Positions 7,964 through 15,440 of a stretch of 64,000 bases of DNA are shown here, piece by piece. The position numbers and the translations under genes were made by a program. The stretch is taken from positions 186,001 to 250,000 of the forward strand of contig NZ_JADPJL010000024.1 of assembly GCF_023073415.1 (NCBI RefSeq), given 5' to 3'. Position 1 is the stretch's first letter. Each line of letters opens with the position of its first letter. This DNA comes from Bradyrhizobium sp. 190 (lineage in GTDB: Bacteria; Pseudomonadota; Alphaproteobacteria; Rhizobiales; Xanthobacteraceae). The notes below the pieces were generated by a model. That model made no database searches. It was not told the DNA's origin and worked only from the letters and a program-made list of their open reading frames with translations.

Positions 7964-8674
7964 TTATTTGGGGGTTCCCCAAGGACCGGCCGGCGGTACC
8001 GGCGGCGGACCCGGCGGCTTGGATTCCGGCCGGCGATCGGTCGGGAAGCCGAGGCCGCGCAGGTAGATCAGCACTTCGGCTTCCAGGAGTTCTTCCGGCG
8101 ACATCGGCAGCTTGCGGCGCGCCGCATCGCCGCGGCCGAACAGCGAGGCCACGCCGTGCGACATCGACCAGATGTGCAGCGCCATCATCATCGCCGGCGG
8201 CCGCGGCATGCCGGGCGGTGCCATCGCCGCAAGCCGCTCGGCAGCGGCGCGGATGATGGCGAAAGCGCGCTCGCTGGCGGCCATCAATGTTGGGTTTGCA
8301 TCGACGGGAAGGCCGGATTCGAACATCGCCGAGTAGAACGCGGGCTCGTTGCGGGCGAATGCCAGATAGGCCTTGCCGACGCGCTCGAACGCCGTAACCG
8401 TGTCCGGCCGGCCGTCGTCCCAGGCCTGCGTCAGCAGCGCCTCGAACTGCTCGAAACCGCGCTGGGCGATCGAGGACAACAATTCATCGCGATCGCGGAA
8501 ATGGCGGTAGGGCGCGGCGGGGCTGACGCCGGCCATGCGGGCGGCGTCGGCAAAGGTGAAGCCGGCCGCGCCTTTCTCGGCGATCAGGCCGAGCGCCGCC
8601 TGCAGCAACGCCTCTTTCAGATTGCCGTGATGATAGCCGCGCTCGGTGCGGCGTTGTTCCTTGCGCCAGCTCAT
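7964..8674 (-). CDS. TetR/AcrR-family regulator with WHG-type C-terminal domain
   Basis: A 236-residue repressor. The N-terminal HTH (about 12-60) reads GYHHGNLKEALLQAALGLI then FTFADAARMAGVSPAAPYRHF. The C-terminal ligand domain has the features of the WHG subgroup (AMMMALHIWSMSHGVASLF), ending in a Pro-rich tail. The YHHGNL start is typical of WHG-type regulators. Its own start codon lies inside a near-perfect palindrome (8671-8693), so autoregulation is likely. The DUF2852 gene follows downstream with a matching operator. The ligand is unknown. Confidence 0.88.
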   Translation of the reverse strand: MSWRKEQRRTERGYHHGNLKEALLQAALGLIAEKGAAGFTFADAARMAGVSPAAPYRHFRDRDELLSSIAQRGFEQFEALLTQAWDDGRPDTVTAFERVGKAYLAFARNEPAFYSAMFESGLPVDANPTLMAASERAFAIIRAAAERLAAMAPPGMPRPPAMMMALHIWSMSHGVASLFGRGDAARRKLPMSPEELLEAEVLIYLRGLGFPTDRRPESKPPGPPPVPPAGPWGTPK

Positions 8675-8693
8675 GTGAAAGGCTTTTACATGA
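8671..8693. promoter_or_regulatory. Putative autoregulatory TetR operator overlapping the start codon
   Basis: Near-perfect 23-bp inverted repeat with core TGTGAAA-GGC-TTTTACA (8674-8690), one mismatched pair. It covers the ATG of the WHG-type tetR gene and resembles the site at 7891-7907. Confidence 0.65.
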
Positions 8694-8783
8694 GCCGGCT
8701 GAAAAGGTCACTTATTTTGAGGCCGTTAACGGGCGTTCATCATTAACGGCGTCAAATTCCGGGCGATTCTAGCTCGCCCCGGT

Positions 8784-9149
8784 CTAACCGCCCGGGATCG
8801 GGAGGACCGGCATGATCTCCACCCGCTCGCCGGGAAAGATCGCAAAGTGCGGGTGGTTCTCGAACATTTTCGCGGCGGCCTCATGTGAGCCGGCGCGCAC
8901 CACCGTGAAGGCGCCCATCTCGTTGGCGATGTCAGCAATACCGTTTGAATCGATCTTCTTGGTCTTGCCGAGCGGGCCCCCCATGCCGACGATCGCCGCC
9001 TGGTGCTTTTCGACCCAAGCCTTCCACGCCGCTACCCCCTGCTGCTCCCTGGCGCGCCGCTCAGCCTCAGGCAGCGCATTCCAGGCCGCCATTTTCGCAC
9101 CGGTCTTGCTGCCGAGAAAGACGGCGAGGAACGTATCGTTGGTGCTCAT
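8784..9149 (-). CDS. YCII-related domain protein
   Basis: A 121-residue protein of the YciI-like dimeric ferredoxin fold. It differs from the DGPF subgroup: the active-site-like segment is GMGGPLGKTKKID rather than DGPF, and HFAIFPGERVEIMPVLPIPGG closes the chain. No enzymatic role is established for this subgroup. It stands alone between the tetR gene and a GST. It lacks the TGTCGG-N17-CGTC promoter found before other operons here. Confidence 0.8.
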   Translation of the reverse strand: MSTNDTFLAVFLGSKTGAKMAAWNALPEAERRAREQQGVAAWKAWVEKHQAAIVGMGGPLGKTKKIDSNGIADIANEMGAFTVVRAGSHEAAAKMFENHPHFAIFPGERVEIMPVLPIPGG

Positions 9150-9241
9150 GAGGCTTCTCCTCTCTTGCGGTTGACGAATTGCGACAGGCTCCAGGGTCAG
9201 GACCCATAAACTCTCGGATAACGACTTCGAGCGGACCTCAA

Positions 9242-9895
9242 TCAGCCGGTCGATGGTTTGCCTGTGTTGACCGCCAATTGAGCGTCGAAGGCACGCTTGT
9301 AGGCGGGCCGCGCTTCGCCGCGGGCCACATAGGCGAAGAGGTTCGGGTATTCGTCCAGCAAACCCGACGCTTTCAACCTGAGCAGCACCGACACCATCAT
9401 CAGGTCGCCCGCGGTGAACGCGCCATCGAGCCAGTCGGCATCGCCAAGGCGACGGGAAAGTTGGCCCAGCCGGTCACGGACGCGATCCTCGACGAGAGGC
9501 ATGCGTTGCGCGGACCAGAACTTGTCGCCCTCAAGGAGTTTGGCGTTTCCGAGTTCAAGGATCGGCGGCTCCACCGTGCTGAGCGCGGCGAACATCCATG
9601 TGATCGCGCGCGCCCGGGCATTCGCATCGTCCGGCAACAGGCCCGCATGGCGCTCCGCGATATGGAACACGATCGCCCCCGTCTCGAACAAGCCGAGATC
9701 GCCTTCTTCGTAGGTCGGAATCTGCCCGAAAGGATGAAGCGCCAGATGTGCGGGTTCCTTCATCGCCCCGAACGAAACAAGACGAACCTCGTAAGGTTGC
9801 CCCACTTCTTCCAGCGCCCAGCGAACGCGCGTATCACGCGCCAGTCCCTTGCCGCCATCGGGTGACCGTTCAAAGGCGGTAATGGTGATGGTCAT
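9242..9895 (-). CDS. Glutathione S-transferase family protein
   Basis: A 217-residue GST. The thioredoxin-like N-terminal domain (about 1-85) carries the glutathione-site patterns HPFGQIPTYEEGDLGLFETGAI, with the cis-Pro and the Glu-Thr/Ser pair. An all-helical C-terminal domain follows (about 95-205), including the usual ...FTAGDLMMVSVLLRL Asp motif. The start region (ITITAFERSPDGGKGLARDTRVRWALEEV) has an insertion before the first helix. It probably conjugates or reduces small electrophiles in the cytoplasm. No associated regulator is seen. Confidence 0.88.
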   Translation of the reverse strand: MTITITAFERSPDGGKGLARDTRVRWALEEVGQPYEVRLVSFGAMKEPAHLALHPFGQIPTYEEGDLGLFETGAIVFHIAERHAGLLPDDANARARAITWMFAALSTVEPPILELGNAKLLEGDKFWSAQRMPLVEDRVRDRLGQLSRRLGDADWLDGAFTAGDLMMVSVLLRLKASGLLDEYPNLFAYVARGEARPAYKRAFDAQLAVNTGKPSTG

Positions 9896-10065
9896 CGTGA
9901 GGCACCTCCTTGGCCAAAATCATCGGCTGCGGGGCTGGCAAGCTATCAAGGCAAACTCACCGAGATTGAAGACGACCCCGTTTCATGTCCGGTTTGTCCG
10001 CATGGCAGACCTTTGCAAACTCAGGACTGAACGGCGTGCGGAGCACTGTTGCAGCGCCTCCAGAC

Positions 10066-10491
10066 TCACCGCGCCTTGTGCGCATTTCCTTTCTGCAGCT
10101 CGTCGAAGCCTTTGGCTGCCTCTCGCACTTCCTCGGAGAAATCGGCCATCTCCTGCACCTGGCGGATCTCGATGACTTCGTTTTCGGAGGCCGGGCATTT
10201 TTTCGCCCAGGCGATTGCCTCCTCGCGCGACTTCACGTTGATCATCCAGTAGCCGCCGAGCACTTCCTTGGCCTCCGTGAAGGGACCGTCGGTGACGACA
10301 GGCTTGCCGGTGGCGAAGGACACCCGCGCGCCCGTCGACGGCGGATGCAGCCCGTCGAGCGCGATCAGCACGCCGGCGTCTTTGAGCGCCTCGTTGTATT
10401 TCATCATCGCCTTGACCCGTTCAGGATCGAGCTGGACGTCCGGCGGCGCGGTCTCATAGCCCAAGGGGATCATCAGCATCATGAATCGCAT
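10066..10491 (-). CDS. YCII/DGPF-domain protein
   Basis: A 141-residue DGPF protein: MRFMMLMIPLGYE start, GLHPPSTGARVSF, then the signature VVTDGPFTEAKEVLGGYWMI and EVIEIRQVQEMADF. DGPF proteins are the standard partners of ECF41/ECF42 sigma factors, and their reaction is unknown. The internal start at 10491 is preferred because homologues begin with MRFM. It lies 161 bp after the other DGPF gene (10653-11069), with a stem-loop repeat between them (10543-10578). Readthrough from the sigma-type promoter at 11127-11153 is possible; no such motif lies directly in front of this gene. Confidence 0.87.
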   Translation of the reverse strand: MRFMMLMIPLGYETAPPDVQLDPERVKAMMKYNEALKDAGVLIALDGLHPPSTGARVSFATGKPVVTDGPFTEAKEVLGGYWMINVKSREEAIAWAKKCPASENEVIEIRQVQEMADFSEEVREAAKGFDELQKGNAHKAR

Positions 10492-10542
10492 GGCGGTGCC
10501 CTTTGTTTCAAGTTGCCGTCGTTCCGGGGCTCGCCAAAGCGC

Positions 10543-10578
10543 GAGCCCGGAATCCATCGTCCCATGGATTCCGGGCTC
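10543..10578. repeat. 15-bp perfect inverted repeat between two DGPF genes
   Basis: 10543-10557 and 10564-10578 are perfect inverted copies with a 6-nt loop. The strong GC stem has no T-run. It could attenuate transcription or protect mRNA ends, or be a REP-like element. Confidence 0.75.
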
Positions 10579-10652
10579 ATCGCTGCGCGATGCCCTCAGG
10601 TGCGTAATTGCGCACCGGGGAACGACGAGGGGGAGAGACAGATGTTACTTCT

Positions 10653-11069
10653 TCACTTCTTCGCGCCCTGTGCACGCAGCCGCTCTTCCTGCTCGCGCAG
10701 TTCGGGGGTGAGCGCTTCGCCGAAATCTTCCGCGGCAAACACCTGGCGGATTTCGATCTCGTCGCCATCGAGGAACGGGGCGCGCTTCATCCACTCGATC
10801 GCTTCATCCAGCGATTTGGTATTGATGAGCCAGAAACCCGCGACGAGATCGCTGGAGAGCGCGAACGGCCCGCGGCTGACACTGCCCTGCCCGCTGCCAT
10901 ACTTGACCCGTGCGCCCTTCGCGGTCGGATGCAGGCCCTCGCCCGCCTCCATCACGCCGCCCTTGACCAATTCCTCGTTGAACTTGCCCATCGCGGTCAG
11001 CAGTTCCGTGCTCGGCATCTGGCCTGCTTCCGAATCCTTGCTGGCCTTCACAATCACCATGAATCGCAT
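10653..11069 (-). CDS. YCII/DGPF-domain protein, predicted ECF42 target
   Basis: A 138-residue DGPF-family protein: MRFMVIVKASKDSEAG start, GLHPTAKGARVKY, RGPFALSSDLVAGFWLINT (RGPF in place of DGPF) and DEIEIRQVFAAEDF. The start at 11069 is fixed by GGAG 7 bp upstream and by the family N-terminus. A perfect TGTCGG-N17-CGTC element lies at 11127-11153 on the same strand, as in front of the sigma factor's own operon. The cellular role of DGPF proteins is unknown. Confidence 0.88.
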   Translation of the reverse strand: MRFMVIVKASKDSEAGQMPSTELLTAMGKFNEELVKGGVMEAGEGLHPTAKGARVKYGSGQGSVSRGPFALSSDLVAGFWLINTKSLDEAIEWMKRAPFLDGDEIEIRQVFAAEDFGEALTPELREQEERLRAQGAKK

Positions 11070-11126
11070 CGTTATTCTCCGTTGTGATCTCTTTGGGCCG
11101 GCTACTGCGCTGGCCCTCGTCAACAA

Positions 11127-11153
11127 GACGAGCGAGCTTTTATGCCGCCGACA
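11127..11153 (-). promoter_or_regulatory. Predicted ECF42-type promoter (DGPF gene)
   Basis: TGTCGG (11153-11148), 17-bp spacer, CGTC (11130-11127), reading on the minus strand towards the DGPF start at 11069. CGTC is followed by TTG, as in two of the other three copies. Confidence 0.7.
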
Positions 11154-11285
11154 TGTCAGTGGAAATTATTTTGCAGGTAATTTGGCCGGCTTCTGGACCT
11201 CACACGCGGCGGTTGCTGCGCTATCAGCCGCGGGGTCAACAGAATCAACGTTCCGGAGCCCGGCGCTCCAAGCCGGGCAGTTCGA

Positions 11286-11660
11286 TCAAGCCGGCGGCGG
11301 CTGCTTCACGAACGCGCCATTGGCGTAAGCCGCGCCGAAATAGACGTCGATGCGTCTCACCTTGTCGCCCTCGAAGACGACGAACTCGGTATTGCGAAAT
11401 GTGCTGCCGCCTTTGGCGACGCAACGATAGGTGACAAAGGCTTCATCGCCTTCGACGAAAATCCTCTCCAGTTCGTGCCGTTCGATCCAATCGCTGTTCT
11501 TCCAGCAGCGTTCGAAATAGGTCGGCTTGTCGATGGCATCGTCGTAGGGACTGGTGAAGCGGAAATCGTCGCTGAGCGCGTTCTCGACGAACGCGCGATC
11601 GTTGGCGAGATAGGCTGCGAAGATCCGGCGGATCGTCTCTGCCCTTTTTGCGTGAACCAT
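11286..11660 (-). CDS. SnoaL-like / NTF2-fold protein
   Basis: A 124-residue protein with a complete SnoaL-like cone fold pattern: AETIRRIFAAYLANDRAFVENALSDDFRFTSP at the start, YFERCWKNSDWIERHELERI, then FVTYRCVAKGGSTFRNTEFVVFEGDKVRRIDVYFG. Such proteins are small-molecule isomerases, hydrolases or binders; the substrate is unknown. GGAG precedes the ATG. It starts 13 bp after the GST stop and is probably cotranscribed with it from the sigma-type promoter at 12350-12376. Confidence 0.83.
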   Translation of the reverse strand: MVHAKRAETIRRIFAAYLANDRAFVENALSDDFRFTSPYDDAIDKPTYFERCWKNSDWIERHELERIFVEGDEAFVTYRCVAKGGSTFRNTEFVVFEGDKVRRIDVYFGAAYANGAFVKQPPPA

Positions 11661-11673
11661 TCAACGCTCCTTC

Positions 11674-12327
11674 CTAGCGCTCTTTGGGCACCATCTGGAA
11701 ATAGGGCTCGGCCTCTTTGAGCACACGCGCGAATGAGGGACGCGCCTTTAACCGCTCGAGATAGGCCGCGAGATTCGTGTGCACGCCGCCGAATGGCTCG
11801 GCCATGTTGCCATAAAACAGCGACGGCGCCGCGGCGCAATCGGCGATAGAGAAATCGTCGCCCATCGCCCAGCCTCCGCGTGCCATCTGCTGCTCGATCA
11901 TGGCGTAAGAGGTCCGTAGTTGCGCCCTCGCCTCTTCGACACCATGCGGATCCGTCTTGTCTGCGGGCCGCAACCGGTCGATCATGATCTTCTGCATCGG
12001 CAGATGCACATAGAGATCATAGAAGCGATCGCGCAGCCGTGTCTGCAACGCGCGGCCGGCATCATCAGGAATGAACCGCGTCCGTCCGCCGTAGTTCCGG
12101 TCGAGATACTCGATGATGATGCTCGATTCCGGAACGATCTCGTTCTGGCCGTCGTCTTGCAGCACCGGAAACTTGCCGATCCCCCACAGCTTCACCAGCG
12201 CGGCGCGCTCGGCGGGATTGCCGAGGTCGACCAGGTTCGGCGTGAACGGAATGTCGTTCTCGTACAGCGCAATCAGCGCCTTCCAGCAATACGAGGCCAG
12301 CGGGTGGAAATGCAGGGTAAGCGACAT
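11674..12327 (-). CDS. Glutathione S-transferase family protein, predicted ECF42 target
   Basis: A 217-residue GST. The N-terminal domain carries HPLASYCWKALIALYENDIP with a Ser/Cys site near residue 12-14, then GIGKFPVLQDDGQNEIVPESSIIIEYLD. The helical C-terminal domain includes WAMGDDFSIADCAAAPSLFY, the conserved Asp motif. It is the first gene of a pair with the SnoaL-like gene. A TGTCGG-N17-CGTC element lies 22 bp upstream of the start. It probably acts on an electrophilic or peroxidised substrate in the cytoplasm. Confidence 0.88.
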   Translation of the reverse strand: MSLTLHFHPLASYCWKALIALYENDIPFTPNLVDLGNPAERAALVKLWGIGKFPVLQDDGQNEIVPESSIIIEYLDRNYGGRTRFIPDDAGRALQTRLRDRFYDLYVHLPMQKIMIDRLRPADKTDPHGVEEARAQLRTSYAMIEQQMARGGWAMGDDFSIADCAAAPSLFYGNMAEPFGGVHTNLAAYLERLKARPSFARVLKEAEPYFQMVPKER

Positions 12328-12349
12328 GGAAAAACTCCCGGTGTAACAA

Positions 12350-12376
12350 GACGGCCCGCATTCGCGCGCGCCGACA
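12350..12376 (-). promoter_or_regulatory. Predicted ECF42-type promoter (GST-SnoaL operon)
   Basis: TGTCGG (12376-12371), 17-bp spacer, CGTC (12353-12350) on the minus strand, followed by TTG. It sits in the 62-bp gap between the RibD-like gene and the GST gene, correctly oriented and spaced for the GST. Confidence 0.7.
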
Positions 12377-12389
12377 TTTGAGCCAAGGA

Positions 12390-12941
12390 TTATTTTGGCG
12401 CCGCCGGCACGTAGCGCAGGATCACGATGCCGGTCGACAATGGCCGGCTGTCGATCAGCTTCAGCCTGACCTTCTCGCCCGGCTTGAACAGCGGCGTGCC
12501 GCCGCCGAGAATGACCGGGTTCACGGCGATGCGGAACTCATCGATCAGGCCGTGCGGGATCAGGCTGCCGGCGAGATCCGCACTGCCGAACAGGAAAAGA
12601 TCCTTGGCGCTGTCGCGTTTCAGCCTGGCGACGGTCTCGGGGACGTCAGCGCTGAACATCTGCGTGTTGTTCCAATCGGATTTTTTCACCGTGCGGGAGA
12701 AAACGTATTTCGGCGCGGCATTCATGAAATCGGCGACTTCGCCGGTCGCGCTCGGCCAATGATTTGCCATCAGCTCATAGGTGACACGGCCGAACAGCAA
12801 TCCGCCGGCGGCGTTCAGCTGCTGGATCGACAATTGCTCCAGTTCCTCGCCCCAGACGTCGGAATGCCAGGAAATATCCCGGTTCGGACCTTCGACGAAA
12901 CCATCCAGCGTCATCAGATTCCACATGATCAACTTCGCCAT
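12390..12941 (-). CDS. RibD C-terminal domain (dihydrofolate reductase-like) protein
   Basis: A 183-residue reductase-like protein of the YyaP/RibD-C type: KLIMWNLMTLDGFVEGP at the start, LFGRVTYELMANHWPS, KDLFLFGSADLAGSLIPHGL and EFRIAVNPVILGGGTPLF. The start at 12941 is supported by GGAG 8 bp upstream. It is divergent from the HxlR-type regulator with a palindrome-rich spacer of about 110 bp, the usual layout for an HxlR target. It is distinct from the RibD-like protein at 3860. NADPH-dependent reduction is likely; the substrate is unknown. Confidence 0.86.
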   Translation of the reverse strand: MAKLIMWNLMTLDGFVEGPNRDISWHSDVWGEELEQLSIQQLNAAGGLLFGRVTYELMANHWPSATGEVADFMNAAPKYVFSRTVKKSDWNNTQMFSADVPETVARLKRDSAKDLFLFGSADLAGSLIPHGLIDEFRIAVNPVILGGGTPLFKPGEKVRLKLIDSRPLSTGIVILRYVPAAPK

Positions 12942-12954
12942 CGTGCATCTCCCT

Positions 12955-13018
12955 AAACTGCTTGCGATTTGCAACTGGTTGTATCCTGAGGCAACTGGTG
13001 CAATATTGCAAGCAGTTT
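12955..13018. promoter_or_regulatory. Divergent promoter region with nested palindromes (HxlR / RibD-like)
   Basis: An 11-bp perfect inverted repeat (12955-12965 with 13008-13018) encloses a direct repeat GCAACTGGT at 12971 and 12991 (20-bp period) and the 12-bp palindrome TGCAATATTGCA (12999-13010). This arrangement suits binding of HxlR dimers on one face of the DNA. Confidence 0.6.
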
Positions 13019-13054
13019 TTTTGAAGGCGCCTGGCCGCCCGTTTGGAACCGAAC

Positions 13055-13552
13055 ATGACTGACATCAGCCGTTCCGGCTGCCCGATCAATCTCTCGCTGG
13101 AAGTGCTCGGCGACAAATGGAGCCTGCTCATCATCCGCGACATGATGTTCGGCAACCGGCGGCATTTTCGCGAGCTGCTGACGAAGTCCGAGGAAGGCAT
13201 CTCCTCCAACATCCTCGCCGACCGGCTGAAGACGCTGCTCGACGAGGGGATCATCACCCGCGAGGACGATCCCACGCACAAGCAGAAGGGAATCTATTCG
13301 CTGACCGAACAGGGCATCGAGCTGTTGCCGGTTCTCGCGCAGATGGCGGCCTGGGGTTACAGATATCTTCCCGTCAGCGAGGAGCTCGGCATCCGTGCGC
13401 GGCTGCTCAGCGAGGGCGGGCCGAAACTATGGGCGGAGTTCATGGATGAATTGCGCGAGAACCATCTCGGCCTGAAGCGGCGCAAGCGAGCCGGCCCGTC
13501 GGTCGGCGAGCGATTGCAGGCGGCTTACGAAAGCGTCGTGAACCGAAAGTGA
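13055..13552 (+). CDS. HxlR-family transcriptional regulator
   Basis: A 165-residue HxlR-type winged helix protein with the hallmark early Cys (RSGCPINLSLEVLGDKWSLLIIRDMMFGNRRHFREL), then SEEGISSNILADRLKTLLDEGII and the wing YSLTEQGIELLPVLAQM. The Cys at about position 9 is the conserved redox- or electrophile-sensing residue in many family members. ATG 13055 is preferred over TTG 13043. It faces the divergent RibD-like reductase gene, its likely target. Confidence 0.9.
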   Translation: MTDISRSGCPINLSLEVLGDKWSLLIIRDMMFGNRRHFRELLTKSEEGISSNILADRLKTLLDEGIITREDDPTHKQKGIYSLTEQGIELLPVLAQMAAWGYRYLPVSEELGIRARLLSEGGPKLWAEFMDELRENHLGLKRRKRAGPSVGERLQAAYESVVNRK

Positions 13553-13718
13553 CTTTTCAGCCCCCGCAAGAACACGGAAGAGTTCAGCGGCGCATTCTTG
13601 CCTGTTCGACGCCGGACTGCCCGCGCTAGCCATGAATTCCACTGCATTGTCGCCGGGACATGGGCCAGGGCTTGGGTTATAGGAGCGGGAAATCCTTCTC
13701 TCGCAAACGGACCCGCTT

Positions 13719-14507
13719 ATGCCCCCCTCCCCGCAAAAAGTTGCTCTCGTCACCGGCGCCGCGCGCGGCATCGGGCTGGCGACGGCCAAACGGTTTCTCG
13801 CCGAGGGCTGGCAGGTGGCGCTGCTCGACATCGAAGGCGAGTTGCTCGACCGCGCGGTCGCTGGCCTTGAGAACCCCAGCAACACGCTGGCGCTGCATTG
13901 CGATGTCTCCGACGCCGCGGCGGTGGCGACCGCCATGGCCACCGTGAGCCGCCGCTTCGGCCGGCTCGACGCGCTGGTCAACAATGCCGGCATCGCGGTG
14001 TTCGCGCCGTTGCTCGATACTTCCGATGAAGACTGGAGCCGCATCCTGGCGGTCAACCTCACCGGGCCGTTTATGTGTACCAAGGCGGCGGCGCCCTTGA
14101 TGCGCGAACATGGCGGCGGCGCGATCGTCAACATCACGTCGATCTCGGCGGTGCGCGCGTCCACGCTGCGCTCGGCCTACGGCACCAGCAAAGCCGGGCT
14201 CGCGCATCTCACAAAACAGCTCGCGGTCGAACTGGCCTCCCTCGGCATTCGCGTCAACGCCGTGGCGCCAGGCCCGGTCGAAACCGCGATGGCGAAGCAG
14301 GTCCATACGCCGGAGATCCGCGCCGACTATCACGACGCCATTCCCCTGAATCGTTACGGCCTCGAGGAGGAGTTGGCGGAAGCGATCTTCTTCCTGTGCA
14401 GCGATCGCTCGAGCTACATCACCGGGCAGGTCCTCGCCGTCGACGGCGGTTTTGATGCCGCCGGCATCGGACTGCCGACGCTGCGCGGCCAGCGGCGGAA
14501 CGGGTAA
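13719..14507 (+). CDS. SDR-family NAD(P)-dependent oxidoreductase
   Basis: A classical short-chain dehydrogenase of 262 residues: cofactor motif VTGAARGIGLATAKRF (TGxxxGIG, about residues 11-21), NNAG at about 88-91, catalytic Ser in ITSISAVRA and the YGTSK pair (Tyr-x3-Lys), then NAVAPGPVETAM and the C-terminal ITGQVLAVDGGF. An Asp at the end of the second strand (LLDIEGE) suggests NAD preference. The substrate cannot be told. A remnant of cobT follows downstream; no clear operon partner. Confidence 0.9.
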   Translation: MPPSPQKVALVTGAARGIGLATAKRFLAEGWQVALLDIEGELLDRAVAGLENPSNTLALHCDVSDAAAVATAMATVSRRFGRLDALVNNAGIAVFAPLLDTSDEDWSRILAVNLTGPFMCTKAAAPLMREHGGGAIVNITSISAVRASTLRSAYGTSKAGLAHLTKQLAVELASLGIRVNAVAPGPVETAMAKQVHTPEIRADYHDAIPLNRYGLEEELAEAIFFLCSDRSSYITGQVLAVDGGFDAAGIGLPTLRGQRRNG

Positions 14508-14618
14508 CGCTGCTTCCTCTCTCCGCTCGGGAGTGTGGCAATGAAAGCGCGGCAAATAAAAAATTGCTGGAGCAATATCGGTTCCGGTTGGCTCAGACCC
14601 GAAGCTCCAGGCTCTTGA

Positions 14619-14834
14619 TCTGACGCGCTTTGCCGCGCCGGCTACGTCTCGGCGGAATCCGGCCACCGCGATCTCTTGCGCGAACTGAAGCCGGTTCCAC
14701 TGCTCGACCTGAACATGCGGCTCGGCGAAGCGTCAGGCGCTGCTGTGGCGATCCTGCCGGCGCGCGCCGCGCTCGCCTGTCACGCCGGGATGGCAACGTT
14801 CACCGAGGCCGGCGTCTCCGGCGCGGACGCTTGA
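14619..14834 (+). pseudogene. cobT 3' remnant (nicotinate-nucleotide-dimethylbenzimidazole phosphoribosyltransferase)
   Basis: Only about the last 70 codons remain in one frame, following an in-frame TGA at 14616-14618. The translation includes YVSAESGHRDLLRELK, PLLDLNMRLGEASGAAVA and MATFTEAGV, matching the C-terminus of CobT, including the conserved MRLGE segment. No N-terminal part, start codon or ribosome site is present and no other cobalamin gene lies nearby, so this is a truncated relic. The stop is at 14832-14834. Confidence 0.75.
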
Positions 14835-14900
14835 CGAAACCTTGCCACATATGTCTGCGTAACTGCCTCAGGGCAGACAATGCTGACGAAGGAGCCGCGC

Positions 14901-15338
14901 ATGCGAATAGCGGTCGTCAAGGTAGTCGTTGTCGCCGCCGCGTTGTTCGCGGCGATCGGCCCTGTGCGGGCCGAGATACGCATTCTCGCCAGCCCCGGCG
15001 GACAAGTCGGTCCATTTATCGAGCTGTTCGATCGCGTGAACGCCTCCGGCGAGCGGGTGGTGATCGATGGGCCCTGCCTGTCGGCCTGCACGCTGGTGCT
15101 GATGATGGTGCCGACCGAGCGCATCTGCGTGACGCGCCGCGCGGTGCTCGGATTTCACGCCGCGCGCTCGATCGACCGCCGCGGCCGGATATACGCCGAA
15201 CCGGAAGCCTCGCGGGATGTGGAGGCAGCCTATCCGGCGCCGGTGCGGGACTGGATCGGCCGCCGCGGCGGATTGACGTCGCGGCTATTGCTGCTGCGCG
15301 GGCGCGAACTCGCCGCGATCTATCCGCGGTGCCGATAG
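14901..15338 (+). CDS. Exported protein of ClpP/crotonase-like type, function unknown
   Basis: A 145-residue protein with a signal peptide (about 1-25, ending PVRAE). The mature part reads IRILASPGGQVGPFIELFDRV...VVIDGPCLSACTLVLMMVP...AVLGFHAARS, the pattern of periplasmic ClpP-like proteins: a Gly-Gly oxyanion-type turn, a Ser/Cys centre at CLSACT and a His in GFHAA. The start at 14901 is chosen for AAGGAG 6 bp upstream; an in-frame ATG exists at 14880. Protease activity is possible but not shown. It is flanked by the cobT remnant and a palindromic repeat. Confidence 0.75.
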   Translation: MRIAVVKVVVVAAALFAAIGPVRAEIRILASPGGQVGPFIELFDRVNASGERVVIDGPCLSACTLVLMMVPTERICVTRRAVLGFHAARSIDRRGRIYAEPEASRDVEAAYPAPVRDWIGRRGGLTSRLLLLRGRELAAIYPRCR

Positions 15339-15341
15339 GAT

Positions 15342-15431
15342 CGTAGGGTGGGCAAAGGCGCTCTTGCGCCGTGCCCACCAATCCTTGCGCCGATCGGAAT
15401 GGTGGGCACGCTTCGCTTTGCCCACCCTACG
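15342..15431. repeat. Palindromic intergenic repeat, GTAGGGTGGGCAAAG family
   Basis: The ends CGTAGGGTGGGCAAAG (15342-15357) and its perfect complement (15416-15431) form a 16-bp terminal stem, with further internal pairing around the GTGCCCACC / GGTGGGCAC segments. REP-like element at a convergent gene end; it may serve as a bidirectional transcription end. Confidence 0.88.
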
Positions 15432-15440
15432 AGTCTCGCA

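Noticed and set aside
9149..9260. ECF42-type promoter before the YCII gene at 8784
   Set aside because: TGTCGC and CGTC are both present upstream, but only 4 bp apart, so the spacing is wrong. The GST at 9242-9895 has a CGTC but no TGTCGG at the right distance.
9985..11328. 447-codon plus-strand frame
   Set aside because: It lies antisense to two well supported DGPF genes with ribosome sites and conserved motifs; no homology pattern of its own.
14630..15346. 238-codon plus-strand frame spanning the cobT relic and the exported protein
   Set aside because: The recognisable CobT C-terminus and the signal-peptide protein both lie in other frames; this frame is Arg-rich and motif-free.
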